Positions 1-12,700 of a DNA stretch of 64,000 nt are shown in pieces. A model generated the notes under the pieces. That model was not told the origin of the DNA. It did no database searches and saw nothing but the letters and a program-made list of their open reading frames with translations. The stretch's first letter is position 1. Every line of letters begins with the position of its first letter. Source of the stretch: Armigeres subalbatus (Eukaryota; Arthropoda; Insecta; Diptera; Culicidae); assembly GCF_024139115.2 (NCBI RefSeq), contig NC_085141.1:376246995-376310994 (forward strand), written 5' to 3'. A program made the translations under genes and the position numbers.

Positions 1-262
1 ATACTCATTCAGATCTTGAAGAATTTAATACAGAATGTTATGCAGAAAACCGCGAGAAGATTAAAGTTTGCCCGGCTAAGTTATTAGCATTTCTCTGAAG
101 TGGGGTTTGAGCAAATTTCGTTTCTTTTACCTTTAAAAAGAAATAAATTCACCCCTACAACACTCCAGTAAAATGCTAATATCCTTGTCTAAAAAACTCT
201 AATCTTCTCGCGGTTTTCAGCATAACATTCTGAATTAAATTCTTCAAGATCTGAATGAGTAT
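1..262. mobile_element. Foldback (long-TIR) element, possibly cut by the window edge
   Basis: The two halves are near-perfect inverted repeats of about 110 bp. The left arm begins ATACTCATTCAGATCTTGAA and the right arm ends in its reverse complement. Short unpaired sequence lies between the arms near 120-150. The left flank is not visible, so no target duplication can be tested. It is probably a non-autonomous DNA transposon (MITE). Confidence 0.75.
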
Positions 263-1061
263 CATAGTTCTTTATCGTAAGTTGTGCCGTCCAACTGCAA
301 TTCACTGTTTTTGAATGTTTCTGCATACATTTTTGCATATAAAATTCCAACGAGTTTAGCACCGCCCAAACGTTGAACGATTTGGCTGAATTTTTGTCCA
401 GAGCATCAGGGCATCAAATAGAACCGAATAAGAGGGCGGCCCATCAAAAAATTTGAAAAAGTGTTTTTTGAGCCACCCTAATCCACACGCTAGCCCAAGT
501 TTGTTTGGGACCTGATTCGATAGCCCGGATCTGAATCGACGAGAGGTGACAGGCCCAAGCCACCTGTAACATCAACCGATACGAACTGGGGTATACCACG
601 CGTAAAAAGCAACTCCAGCGTACATCGGCACCTCAAAAGAAAAGTATAATGCGTTTCGGCTAGATACTGATTATTATTAAATCTTTTCATATCTGTGTAC
701 GTCAAATCATTGGACGTCCCGGCTGCAGATTTGTTGTTATGGCCATTCAACGCACACTATGTGTAATTTGTTCTATGCGGGGATTTCCCTCTGCGCGTTA
801 TTTCCGCGAAGCTATCCAAATTTTTCTTTTTTTTCCGTAATATCGGTTTCTGATTGTTAGAAATTGACAATCGGTTACTTCGATTGGCGGCGGCGCGTTT
901 TTCGTACACTCAGTATGATCTGCTCGTAATGAATAGCTAATAAAAATCGTTCTGCGCTAAAGAAAAATATGGTCGGGGCTCAGCCAAACCGCACCAAGCG
1001 GCTTTTCAACTGACTTGTGATATTTTGTTTGTAAAAGGAAAAATGGAAATCATTTCATGTC
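263..1061. other. Unassigned intergenic DNA
   Basis: AT-rich sequence with no coding region or clear repeat that I can support. The only sizeable reading frame (490-750, minus) matches nothing I recognise. Confidence 0.5.
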
Positions 1062-1197
1062 ATTTCTCGCTTAACTTTTCAGAAGGACCTAAGTAACATT
1101 TTTTCATGATTTAATTTGAATATCGCAATCAACAGACCGATATAACAGATTTTAATTGCAGTACTAAAACTCATTCATGAAAAAATGTTACTTAGGT
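1062..1197. mobile_element. Degenerate copy of the palindromic MITE at 33616-33780
   Basis: The left arm (TCTCGCTTAACTTTTC, then CCTAAGTAACATTTTTTC) matches the intact palindrome at 33616. The right arm (ATGTTACTTAGGT) is truncated at about 1197 and lacks the outer bases. It is a decayed member of the same family. Confidence 0.75.
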
Positions 1198-2075
1198 ACC
1201 GCCAACGGGGGTGTCATTGAGCCAAAATGTGGTATCCTCCAAGTGAATGTTACAAAGCTCTAGTAGTTAACATTGGAAGCAAGTTTTAATTAGTTTGGTA
1301 CAAGCTTGAATAATAAATTTACCGCTGTGTGGGGAAAAAATAATGAATTATGGAAATTCTTCAAAATTATATGTTGTTCAAAATTGGCCCATTCTCACCC
1401 CGCACATGGGGTGACATTGGGCCAAATGAAAAAGTTCAGCGGTGACGATGAAACGATTCAATCGTTCATTAAAAATAATTGCCTACATTACGGCTCTTAC
1501 CAACTATGTAAGGCAAATCTACTGAAGGCTTGGCCCAATCTCACCCCTTTTTCGCGTGCATTGCTCGTTGCTACGAAAAACCAGAACTGTTATATAAATA
1601 TTAATAAAATTCGATAAAACCACAACAGATTATCGTAACATGATAACCAGGTATCCATCGATCTAAAAACTAGCTATGTAATAGATTTGTGTGGCATTAC
1701 TGACACTATTTTAACACGGGCTCATTCGCTCAATAGTTTTACATTCAAATTCCAAGCATTATCGTACGAGCACAATTAGTTCTTGGAATTTGTTTTGTGA
1801 TTTCCTAGACGTGAATTTTAATATAATTTCGAACCGTTTGAAGTTTTCATCCAAATTCGTAACAGTTTCTGAGATATTAGGAGTTGAAACATTTTTCGTT
1901 TTTGGCCCAATCTTACCCCCTAGGCCCAATGTCACCCTGAACGACGGTATTTTAGAAAAGTTAAGCGTTATTATAAGATTGAGAGATATTCGATACGATT
2001 TGTAATAAATTGAATCTGCTAAACGAAAGCCAAATTTGGTCATAACTGATTTTGAATAAACTTGGCAAATAATGA
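1198..2075. other. Intergenic DNA with recurring GGGTGACATTGGGCC-like words
   Basis: No gene recognised. The motif GGGGTGACATTGGGCC or close variants recur in both orientations near 1209, 1383-1422, 1532, 1902 and 1922, far more than chance would give. This suggests a decayed repeat whose internal words repeat, as in other MITEs in this window. The short reading frames here are not convincing genes. Confidence 0.45.
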
Positions 2076-2470
2076 ATTCTTACGGAAATTTCTCTGGGAA
2101 TGTCTAAAAAAAATCTTCCGGGAATTCCTGTGGAAATCGCTTTAGAATTTTTTGCAGACATTCTTCGGTGAACTATTCCGGGAACTATTTCTTTCAATGC
2201 AATTTTCTGGCGAGTTTTTACAGTAATCCCTGTGGTCACCGCTCCAATAATGTGCGAATGTGGAAATTCCTTCAAAAATTTCTTCAAAATCTTTCGGATT
2301 TTAAATGGTTCAGAAATTTTCTGAAGGTTGTGGAAAATTATTTAATAAAATTCTCATAGAATCCTTGTGGAAATTTCGTTGGGAGGTTTCTTCGTAATCC
2401 TGTAGAAAAAAACCATCGCAGTTATCCGAAAATATCGCAAAAAATTCTCCTGAAATTAGGCCGATACAAA
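2076..2470. repeat. Decayed GGAATTCC-type satellite-derived DNA
   Basis: Irregular repeats of words such as GGGAATTCCTGTGGAAAT and GGAAATTCCTTC. They resemble mutated units of the 24-bp minisatellite at 9786-13660. No regular period survives. Confidence 0.5.
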
Positions 2471-2849
2471 TATTTAAAAACTAATTTGTACTATTTCTCC
2501 CCTCCTCGGATTTTTTTTGCCAAAAAATAATATTTTGAGGGAGCATCAAAATAAAATTCGAATAACTTTGAGGATTTTTGAAATATTCTTTAACAAATCC
2601 GAGGAGATTTTTGATTTGTTTTTCATTTTAATATTTATATTTTATTCCCCCCATTGACCTTTCGGAGACCAGTAGGACAAAATGTTTATTAAATATTTGT
2701 AACGGCCTTACCGTTTTTTTTTCAGAGATAGCTTTTGAGAATCATCTTTTAATTTTTTTAAAAATCAAGAAACATTTTTTATGTTTTTAATAATGTTTTC
2801 CGCAGATATTCTTACAATTCGTACTATAAATAAAATATAAATTCGTATA

Positions 2850-3111
2850 CAGTCGGGATTCGTTGGTTGGGATTTTAATACTTGGGTCACTTTTTAGTTG
2901 GGCCTCCGCTGGTTGGGCCATGGCCCAACTAAAAAGCAACCGTACGTCAAAATTCAATGTTAACACGGAAAACGGGATTGGGCGTCACTGGACATCATTT
3001 GTGACGTTCAAGTTGAAATACACGTGCTCAAATGGCTGTCAGTTGGCCCAACTAAAAAACCGAATTCGTTAGTTGGGCCGAGGTCGTGGCCCAACCAGCG
3101 AATCGCGACTG
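2850..3111. mobile_element. pogo/Tigger-type MITE (family with GTTGGGCC words)
   Basis: A 262-bp element with termini CAGTCGGGATTCG and CGCGACTG, flanked by TA on both sides. Words such as TTGGTTGGG and AGTTGGGCC recur at both ends in both orientations. CAGT termini plus a TA duplication are typical of pogo/Tigger elements. It carries no coding sequence. Confidence 0.75.
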
Positions 3112-3555
3112 TATAAAATAAAATATAAATTGTCCCAACACTATGAAAGGATTCCTGACGAGAAAAAAATTCAATAATGATTTGATGTTGCATGCTATGT
3201 GGTTCATTATTTAGAAACTGACGAATATCTCGGAATTACGAAGAAATTGATAAGATGAAAATGGGTATTCATGTCCTTCAATAGACATGTGTTCTATGCG
3301 TCATGTTTCAGAATAGATTTAAAATGATAACAAGTGGCATCCCTTTCCCCATGATATTCGTTTAACAAATGCTTAATAGTGTAATGCATGCCATTCAATA
3401 AAGGCTTGGACATATCCGAAATCTAATGTGAGTAATAGACTTTGTTCTCAACATAAGTTTTGTTCTCAACAACATTTACTGATGAAAATAAAGTCCATCT
3501 AAATAGACATTAAACTAATTTTCAAATAAACGTCCTTAGATCTAGAATTTTAACC
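3112..3555. other. Unassigned AT-rich DNA
   Basis: No gene, repeat unit or inverted repeat that I can support. Confidence 0.5.
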
Positions 3556-3880
3556 CCTAACCCGCTCGAAACCCTAAAATCGTTACGTAAATCCGAGAAA
3601 ATCCCGAAATCCGCGTAGTCATAACAACCCTAAATGTTAGTGTGCAGTTGTTGTTGCTACTAGAGATGGAGAATACCTCTGCATCCCCACAATACAACGG
3701 AAAGAAAGTTTTGAAAATTGGGTAGGGTAGATAAACTGCAGGATTCCAAGGATTCACCAAGGAAAGTGATGTAGTCCATGCCACATTTTTTTCAAACAGG
3801 AGCAAGCCTGAGACTGAACTCACGACCTCCTGCTTGTAAGCCAGAAGCGGTAGTCACTAGAGTACCGAGCTCGTTTAATC
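3556..3880 (-). mobile_element. Candidate tRNA-derived SINE
   Basis: Read on the minus strand from about 3880, the head is tRNA-like: an A-box-like stretch (CTCGGTACTCTAGTGAC), an anticodon-arm-like region around GGCTTACAAGCAGG, and a B-box-like GTGAGTTCAGTCTC. About 250 bp of non-tRNA body follows. Stems are imperfect, so it is not a functional tRNA. Feilai is a known tRNA-related SINE of Aedes, but I cannot confirm family identity from sequence alone. Confidence 0.5.
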
Positions 3881-4214
3881 TGTCGGGAATTACTTACCAC
3901 CTTCAGTTTATGGTTCGTAGAGGTTTATCCCAGGCCGAAGTCGTTGGAATGTTTTACCCATGATAAGAAGTACCACGATCAGATGTATATGATCCACTTT
4001 CCTGATGGTTCAACGTCAATGTCATCCAAGCTCTGTTCTTCGACACTTTCGAGTAGAACCGACACAACACGTGCACTAAGAAGTTACGCAGCGTACAAAC
4101 TACCCGAGCTTAAGCCATGGGATCGAAAACTGTCATGTCCGAGATCCCCATGGCCAAATATGTCTACTGCAATCAATACTGTCAAGGCTGGAGAACGAGA
4201 ACTTTGAATAATTA

Positions 4215-4419
4215 GAGGAACGGTTCGGCACTTCATCCCATAACTCCTGTTTCCCTCCCATCAAAAACAAAACAAAGAAAAGGAATTTGGTTTGTTTCTT
4301 AGTTTTGTGATTTTTTTCAGCAGCGTTAGCAAAAAAAGCAACGAGATTGGTGCTGTATTTCTTTGTTTTGCGATGAGATGAATATATGTTCAGTGAGATG
4401 GAAAATGGAACAGTTCCCC
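4215..4419. mobile_element. TA-flanked MITE, GGGGAACTGTTCC family (copy 1)
   Basis: The ends are GAGGAACGGTTC and GAACAGTTCCCC, with TA at 4213-4214 and 4420-4421. Inner inverted words (TTCATCTCA, CAGTGAGATGGA) are shared with the copy at 55727-55931. TA duplication suggests Tc1/mariner-type mobilisation. Confidence 0.7.
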
Positions 4420-4588
4420 TATTTGTGCGATTTGTTTCCTAGAAGAAGATTCTCTACTTATACCGGATTTCACAAAAGCGTATCTGCTTATAGAACCACC
4501 CCATCCAATCGTTAGATTCAACCAGTGCTATAGTAGTATCATCATCGTCATCATCAATTCAAGCATGACTAACAAGGTCGGCTAAAAC

Positions 4589-4732
4589 CAAGGAGCTAGC
4601 CTTCTAGCAATCTTATGCAACGCAAATAGTGACGTCACTATTTGCGTTACATAAGATCAGCGGGTGAATAAAAGAGTCAACCAGTGTCACGCAACGCTGA
4701 TCTGCGCCACCTTAGTAAAGTCTAGCTCCTTG
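4589..4732. mobile_element. Short MITE with 9-bp target duplication and perfect inner hairpin
   Basis: The TIR CAAGGAGCTAG is flanked by the direct repeat GGCTAAAAC at 4580-4588 and 4733-4741. Inside, 4610-4655 forms a near-perfect hairpin centred on TGACGTCA. The duplication is 9 bp as aligned; 8 bp plus one chance base is possible. A 9-bp duplication would suit a Mutator-like element, 8 bp a hAT. Confidence 0.8.
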
Positions 4733-4741
4733 GGCTAAAAC

Positions 4742-7689
4742 AAGCTTTTCTCCTCATGAAAAATAAGGGTAAAGTAATTAATTTTGACTCTGTTGCTTCG
4801 AAGATATTATATTGCCTCAATCACACAAAGACTAGTGATTAACATCGCACATTTTAATAGGCAATTAAAAGTTAGGTTAGGTTTCGAAAAATTTCAAAAC
4901 TGGAGACAATATTTACGCTCTTCTATTACTTCAATTGCATAATTCAAAACAGGGTTTTAATTTTAAAGCATTTTCTTCCATTTTGATCACACAAAACATT
5001 GCATGAAATTGCGTAAATCATCAATTTATCGAATGATGATGCTTTGTTTTAAACCTCACTTTTTTCCGCCAATTCGAGATGTATTTTTTGATTTGCATAA
5101 ATCTTTCTCGAAAACAAACCTCGATGGGAGGTCCGATTATAAATTTCCGGTGTTTATTTTCTTTGTGGTCTCCGTGCAAACAGTGCAGTGTCATCTTTGA
5201 CTTAATTTAAAATGCCGAAGGAAGATCAGCTAGACGAGGAGCTCCATTAGTGATCCGGTAAACGTAGCGCCTAAACTTTGGGAATGTTTTCTTCCAGATT
5301 TTGATCCTCATTGACCGGATTTTTCAATTTTCGTTTAAAAATCCTATACTTGGGATTTTTAATAATGATTCGCAAACAAGATTCCCGGGGTGCGAGGTTA
5401 CACCACTTCAGTCAAATTACATCACCCATATCGACATCCATTACCAGTCAATGGTGAAATATAAAAGCATCTGTCTACCACCCGTCTCGACAGTGAAATG
5501 GAAACGACTGTAAAGTAGGTATTGCATCTAATGTTGTAATCGATTGGCACTTGATTGAGGACATTATATTAACTCACAGTCCAGCAGAGTAGCGTGTGGG
5601 AAGTGCTTTGTAAACTTTTTGAGCTACGCCGGTAAATAATTACGCCTAGTGTGTATACACAAACCATTGAAAAACTACACGGCTGGCATTCAATGCAGAA
5701 CATTATCACTGTTTCTAAGGCGATACTGCCTGATTGGGTCCCTGCCTCCTTCGGCATCCTGCAGAAGCTTGCAGGAGGCAAAGTCACAGGAAAAGAATGG
5801 GCAATAGTAAGGCAATAGCAAATTCTTTCCAGACAATAGCAAGTTCTTTCCAGTTACCAATTTCACAATTTGAGCCAAATCAAATATGCGTTACAAATGA
5901 CCAACTCAAAGAAACAAGGATAGAATAAGCTCTCAAATCGTTAAAGGTTCAATATTAAGTACTCTAAAATGTAATTTTATTCTTAAGCAATTGTAGTCTT
6001 CTAGAGAAGGTTTTTGTGCAATATTTGGTCCAGCAAAAACTTAAAAAAAATGAATAGAATTGTGGAGGAAATCATTTGAAGCATTAACTGAATTCCTTAA
6101 GGAAAGCTGGTTTGCTTTGATTTCCGCCATCTTTCAATGCGATGAAAAAAATACAAACCACTGAGAAGATCTCTCGTGCAATTAATAGATGAAATGGTAA
6201 CAAATCAAATGAACATCATATAAGTGTCCAAAATTTAACGTGAACAGACTTTAACTAGGAATTTATCGTCTGACTGAAAAAAAAACTATCGATCATAAAC
6301 ATTTTAAAACAGTTAGAATATTCAAATTTTACTCAGACCAAGAAAAATATTGCGAATCCATGGATCATCTACCCGTACCGATCTCTACCCGTACCTTTGG
6401 GAATGCATGTTTGTTTACAATGTAGAAGTCTCAGCACATCGTCTGTTAAGTATATTTTTTTCCACGGAATAATAATCGTTGTTTGTACGGTTGTGTCTGC
6501 TGCTGCTTCTGCCGCTGGTAATGAGTATCCCTTCAATTCAAAGAAGGTACCCCGAGCGAGACACAGCAAAAGAAGCACGGCTCGGCAACAATGAATGTGG
6601 TAGTTGTTTGTGTCGTTTTCTCAATCCCTTTTGCCATACCAATTGGCCAGAAAGCCGCCTATCTGTATTATAGTGACTTTAACTATAGTGTGGCGGATAG
6701 AATAACAGGATTTAATTGAACAGGTGTAAAATAAATGAATAAAATGACGACGTATATGAAGATTCGATAATAAAACATTATGTCACAAATTGTTAACAAG
6801 ACCCGCATAGAATTATATCAAACATATTTTTTTTTCAATAATTGTTTTCCAGTTATACACATTATGATTGGATTATTTATGATATCGTAGATGGTGACTA
6901 ATTGTACCATGAATTATTTTGACGACAGCCTCTAAATTTTTGGATTTTGAATAATACACTGAAAGGGTGGTAAAGTATTGTTGTTGCATCATTGAGATTA
7001 CAATCCCTTTTTGATGCATTTGATGATTCTGTGAATAATAATCGTTTGGTGTATGATCAAAATAACAATAATGAACAATTTGATTTTTTTATTATTCCAT
7101 GATTAGAAACTGAATAATTGTAACGATTCAATAAATGGTTCATTACTATTCGGGGCGACATAATCATGTTCTCGGGCAGTTTTTGTGCAAATTCGAAATT
7201 TTGCAAAAAAAAAGATTGAATCAGATGTTTCATCATCTAGACGCGATTAATCGATGTTCAATTTGTATTCGCCACTCTACAGTGAAATGACTATAATCTG
7301 TACTGCTGCTAGCCAGCCACCGATATGGCGACGGCGGAGAGTGCACAAACGAGCATACATTGTGTATATTTATAAGCTTCTCGCATGTTTCGTAAATAAC
7401 ATCCCTTCTTGTTTGCGTTCCAACCACTACCATCCGGATCGCGCCGCCAGCCCTGTTTTTTTGCTTCTATGTGCGGGTATGTTCTGAATCGTTGATCTGT
7501 TCGTCGTCGTCGTCGACGACGTCGTCTTTGCTTTGATTTCAACTCATTCTAACTACAGACCAAAATGTTCCTCGTTCGTGTGATGTATGTGAGAGCAATT
7601 AGAATAAGCGAGCAGCGATGCCATCCACGTCGTTTAAGCTATTAATTGATTTCTTCAGTAACAGCGCTTACTTCTTTATACTTATGGAT
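4742..7689. other. Long unassigned intergenic stretch
   Basis: About 2.9 kb of AT-rich DNA with no gene or clear transposon end that I can support. Minor features are a doubled motif (CAATAGCAA plus TTCTTTCCAG) near 5806-5852 and a CGT-rich self-complementary stretch near 7503-7530. Confidence 0.4.
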
Positions 7690-8510
7690 CCTATACACCC
7701 CCAGTCAGTTGTTCAAAGTGCCGACTTAAAATATCTCCATCCTGAGCGACGATCAGTTATCGCTTTAACCTGTTGCCAAGTTACATTTCGGTCAATTACC
7801 TTAATTTCTTTATTGAGGCTGCGCCGCAATGAGCCTTTGGGTCTGCCTCCCAGCGTCCCGCTGGGTTCCAGTCTCATGCTTGTATACGGATTTCGTTTCC
7901 GCCCCTACGTAAGGTGTGGCCGCCCAGCCCCACTTTTGATCCCGAATTTTAGTTTCTGTCGGCCTCTGGTGACAATGAGGATGGAGTTCGTTGTTCAAGA
8001 TCCAGTTGTGAGGCCACCAAACACGAGTTATGTAACGCAGGCATCTGATGATAAACACCTGCAGCCGTTGACTGTTCTTCACTGATACACACCATGTTTC
8101 ACTGGCGTATAGCAGCACAGATTTCAAGTTAGAATTAAAAAATCGGATTTTGGTGCGTTCACTTATATCTGCCGGTTTTTTTTTTTAGATATTTCTTAAA
8201 CTCGCAAAGGCAGCCCTTGCTTTCTTGATCCGTACACCGTGTCGATCTTGGTACCGCCATCTGACGCCATTTGGCTACCAAGATATTGGAAGCTTTCGAC
8301 ATTCTCCACTGATTGTTCGGCTATTGTGAAACTAGAAGGGGTCGCCGTGTTTACATCCAACGATTTGGTTTTTTTGACGTTGAAGACTAAACCTGCCCAA
8401 GAGGAGCGTTCGGCAAGGTCGTTGAGCTTACTTTGCATATCAGAGCACCGTTGAGCTAGGAGTACAACGGCATCCGCCAGTTCGAAAACTTTTAGGTGCT
8501 CCATGGTCAT
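7690..8510 (-). pseudogene. 3' part of an RTE/CR1-like LINE reverse transcriptase, decayed
   Basis: Read on the minus strand from 8510, the translation gives the end of a non-LTR reverse transcriptase. The catalytic YADD block has become LADA (in VFELADAVVLLAQRC). A thumb segment follows (SFQYLGSQMASDGG), then the C-terminal block LLYASETWCVSV, RCLRYI and WWPHNWI. The extreme C-terminus, lying in another frame down to about 7700, still gives NEIRIQ and the TWQQVKAI-type tail. Frameshifts and the changed catalytic aspartate show it is dead. Placement in RTE or a CR1-like clade is inference from the C-terminal motifs. Confidence 0.75.
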
Positions 8511-8518
8511 AGGGTGCT

Positions 8519-8600
8519 ACAGGGTGTCGACTCAAATTTGAGAATAAAATTCCCTGACTTTCCAGACCATTTCTCGAAAAATTCCAGGTATCAAAAATGT
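8519..8600. mobile_element. Candidate left terminus of a hAT-like element
   Basis: The sequence CAGGGTGTCGACTC followed by AATTCCCTGACTTTCCAG resembles hAT-type ends that begin CAGGGTG. No matching right end was found in the window, and no target duplication can be tested. Confidence 0.4.
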
Positions 8601-9780
8601 TTTTTTTAATTCTCTACAGTCTACATGTATAAATGCTTGAAGTCCATATCAGTTCCTGAGTTACTGGAAGCCTAATCCACCATTCGGAATTCTCACGGAC
8701 TTCCTGGAGACGCAATAGACCTTCATTATCTTCCTGGAAATGTGTGTGAATTTTGTACTTTTATACAAGACTTTTGAACTATTTCCAAACAATCGTGGGA
8801 GCTTCTAGAAATCCTTCTAATTCCGTTAAAAAAAATCTCACGGATTAGGTATTTTCGTGGACATCGAGAAACCTCCATTTGCTCTAAAGTATACTTACGG
8901 AGTAATGATTCTCATTCACTCTATATAGAGTTTATGGACATTTAAAAATAGTCACTGACTGCTTGCAATCTTCCAGATAATCAAGAATGCAATCCTTACA
9001 AGCACACATAAATTCATACAGTTCTTACAGTAAGCCCAGGAAAACATTCTAACCACTGCAATACTTAAAATATTTTGGTCTGAATACACTCAGGTCGTTT
9101 AATTTTTGTCGGTCTTCGGTCTAAATGAAACATGGAACATATCAACAACAAAATTAGGTCGTGTTTTTGAAGAAGTGTGAATTAGTCTCAAATGCTATGG
9201 GGAGCTACACCTATTTTTAGTTGTTTGTCAAAAGTGAATCAATGGTCTTGAAATTCCAGCATTATTTTATTTATAGAAAGTTCAACTACTTTCAACTAGA
9301 TGTAAGGCAACTACAACAAGCAATGAAACTTTATAAGGAACATCTAATGGAGTTTTCTTAAGAACTCGTGGAAACATGTTTGAAGATTCCGTGTCATATT
9401 TTTCGTATAAATCCCTCCACGAAAACATTTCAATTCTAATTTGAGTAAATACCTACAATCAACCAAGTTTTTGAAGCGGAGCATTTGAACAAATCTACTA
9501 AACATCAATCGAGGAGCTCCCGGGTAAAACTATAGAAAGAGCTCTTGGAAATTCTATGTTAACGGGGAAATTTCTGAAGTAATTTGGAAAATTTTGTGGA
9601 ATCCTAAAGCATTTTCACCGAAATAATTTCTGGACAAAATTCTCAAAGATCAATCAGAATATTTCCTGATAAAATTGTTTTATAAACATCAAAAGCAGCG
9701 AATGTAAAACTGAAACATTCTTGCGTCCGAGTATGGTTATAAAGTTTCGAGTAACGTTTAATTGAGACAATCGCCACCTA
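8601..9780. repeat. Decayed satellite-like flank of the minisatellite
   Basis: AT-rich sequence with scattered words such as TTCCTGGAGA and GGAATTCTCA that resemble mutated 24-bp units. No coding region is recognised. It grades into the regular array at 9786. Confidence 0.4.
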
Positions 9781-9785
9781 CGTAG

Positions 9786-12700
9786 ATGAGATCCTCCAGT
9801 TCCTCCAGTTCCAATTCCTCCGGAAGTTCCTCCAGGAATTCCTCCGGAAGTTCCTCCAGGAATTCCTCCGGAAGTTCCTCCAGGAATTCCTCCGGAAGTT
9901 CCTCCAGGAATTCCTCCGGAAGTTCCTCCAGGAATTCCTCCGGAAGTTCCTCCAGGAATTCCTCCGGAAGTTCCTCCAGGAATTCCTCCGGAAGTTCCTC
10001 CAGGAATTCCTCCGGAAGTTCCTCCAGGAATTCCTCCGGAAGTTCCTCCAGGAATTCCTCCGGAAGTTCCTCCAGGAATTCCTCCGGAAGTTCCTCCAGG
10101 AATTCCTCCGGAAGTTCCTCCAGGAATTCCTCCGGAAGTTCCTCCAGGAATTCCTCCGGAAGTTCCTCCAGGAATTCCTCCGGAAGTTCCTCCAGGAATT
10201 CCTCCGGAAGTTCCTCCAGGAATTCCTCCGGAAGTTCCTCCAGGAATTCCTCCGGAAGTTCCTCCAGGAATTCCTCCGGAAGTTCCTCCAGGAATTCCTC
10301 CGGAAGTTCCTCCAGGAATTCCTCCGGAAGTTCCTCCAGGAATTCCTCCGGAAGTTCCTCCAGGAATTCCTCCGGAAGTTCCTCCAGGAATTCCTCCGGA
10401 AGTTCCTCCAGGAATTCCTCCAGAAATTCCTCCGGAAGTTCCTTCAGGAATGCCTCCGGAAGTTCCTCCAGGAATTCCTCCGGAAGTTCCTCCAGGAATT
10501 CCTCCAGAAATTCCTCCGGAAGTTCCTCCAGGAATTCCTCCGGAAGTTCCTCCAGGAATTCCTCCGGAAGTTCCTCCAGGAATTCCTCCGGAAGTTCCTC
10601 CAGGAATTCCTCCGGAAGTTCCTCCAGGAATTCCTCCGGAAGTTCCTCCGAAGGTTCCTCCAGGAATTCCTCCGGAAGTTCCTCCAGGAATTCCTCCGGA
10701 AGTTCCTCCAGGAATTCCTCCGGAAGTTCCTCCAGGAATTCCTCCGGAAGTTCCTCCAGGAATTCCTCCGGAAGTTCCTCCAGGAATTCCTCCGGAAGTT
10801 CCTCCAGGAATTCCTCCGGAAGTTCCTCCAGGAATTCCTCCGGAAGTTCCTCCAGGAATTCCTCCGGAAGTTCCTCCAGGAATTCCTCCGGAAGTTCCTC
10901 CAGGAATTCCTCCGGAAGTTCCTCCAGGAATTCCTCCGGAAGTTCCTCCAGGAATTCCTCCGGAAGTTCCTCCAGGAATTCCTCCGGAAGTTCCTCCAGA
11001 AATTCCTCCGGAAGTTCCTCCAGGAATTCCTCCGGAAGTTCCTCCAGGAATTCCTCCGGAAGTTCCTCCAGGAATTCCTCCGGAAGTTCCTCCAGGAATT
11101 CCTCCGGAAGTTCCTCCAGGAATTCCTCCGGAAGTTCCTCCAGGAATTCCTCCGGAAGTTCCTCCAGGAATTCCTCCGGAAGTTCCTCCAGGAATTCCTC
11201 CGGAAGTTCCTCCAGGAATTCCTCCGGAAGTTCCTCCAGGAATTCCTCCGGAAGTTCCTCCAGGAATTCCTCCGGAAGTTCCTCCAGGAATTCCTCCGGA
11301 AGTTCCTCCAGGAATTCCTCCGGAAGTTCCTCCAGGAATTCCTCCGGAAGTTCCTCCAGGAATTCCTCCGGAAGTTCCTCCAGGAATTCCTCCGGAAGTT
11401 CCTCCAGGAATTCCTCCGGGTATTCCTCTAGAGATTTCTCCGGAAGTTCCTTCAGGAATTCCTCAGGATATTCCTCCAGGAATTCCTCCGGAAGTTCCCC
11501 CAAGAGTTCCTCCGGAAGTTCCTTAAGGAAGTTCCTCCAGGAATTCCTCCGGAAGTTCCTCCAGGAATTCCTCCGGAAGTTCCTCCAGGAATTCCTCCGG
11601 AAGTTCCTCCAGGAATTCCTCCGGAAGTTCCTCCAGGAATTCCTCCGGAAGTTCCTCCAGGAATTCCTCCGGAAGTTCCTCCAGGAATTCCTCCGGAAGT
11701 TCCTCCAGGAATTCCTCCGGAAGTTCCTCCAGGAATTCCTCCAGAAATTCCTCCGGAAGTTCCTCCAGGAATTCCTCCGGAAGTTCCTCCAGGAATTCCT
11801 CCGGAAGTTCCTCCAGGAATTCCTCCGGAAGTTCCTCCAGGAATTCCTCCGGAAGTTCCTCCAGGAATTCCTCCGGAAGTTCCTCCAGGAATTCCTCCGG
11901 AAGTTCCTCCAGGAATTCCTCCGGAAGTTCCTCCGGAAGTTCCTCCAGGAATTCCTCCGGAAGTTCCTCCAGGAATTCCTCCGGAAGTTCCTCCAGGAAT
12001 TCCTCCAGAAGTTCCTCCAGGAATTCCTCCGGTAGTTCCTCCAGGAATTCCTCCGGAAGTTCCTCCAGGAATTCCTCCGGAAGTTCCTCCAGGAATTCCT
12101 CCGGAAGTTCCTCCAGGAATTCCTCCGGAAGTTCCTCCAGGAATTCCTCCGGAAGTTCCTCCAGGAATTCCTCCGGAAGTTCCTCCAGGAATTCCTCCGG
12201 AAGTTCCTCCAGGAATTCCTCCGGAAGTTCCTCCTGGGATTCCTCCGGAAGTTCCTCCAAGAATTCCTCCGGAAGTTCCTCCAGGAATTCCTCCGGAAGT
12301 TCCTCCAGGAATTCCTCCAGAAATTCCTCCGGAAGTTCCTTCAGGAATGCCTCCGGAAGTTCCTCCAGGAATTCCTCCGGAAGTTCCTCCAGGAATTCCT
12401 CCAGAAATTCCTCCGGAAGTTCCTCCAGGAATTCCTCCGGAAGTTCCTCCAGGAATTCCTCCGGAAGTTCCTCCAGGAATTCCTGCGGAAGTTCCTCCAG
12501 GAATTCCTCCGGAAGTTCCTCCAGGAATTCCTCCGGAAGTTCCTCCAGGAATTCCTCCGGAAGTTCCTCCAGGAATTCCTCCGGAAGTTCCTCCAGGAAT
12601 TCCTCCGGAAGTTCCTCCGGAAGTTCCTCCAGGAATTCCTCCGGAAGTTCCTCCAGGAATTCCTCCGGAAGTTCCTCCAGGAATTCCTCCGGAAGTTCCT

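Noticed and set aside
3800..3880. Functional tRNA gene
   Set aside because: The anticodon stem has mismatches and the sequence continues as a SINE body.
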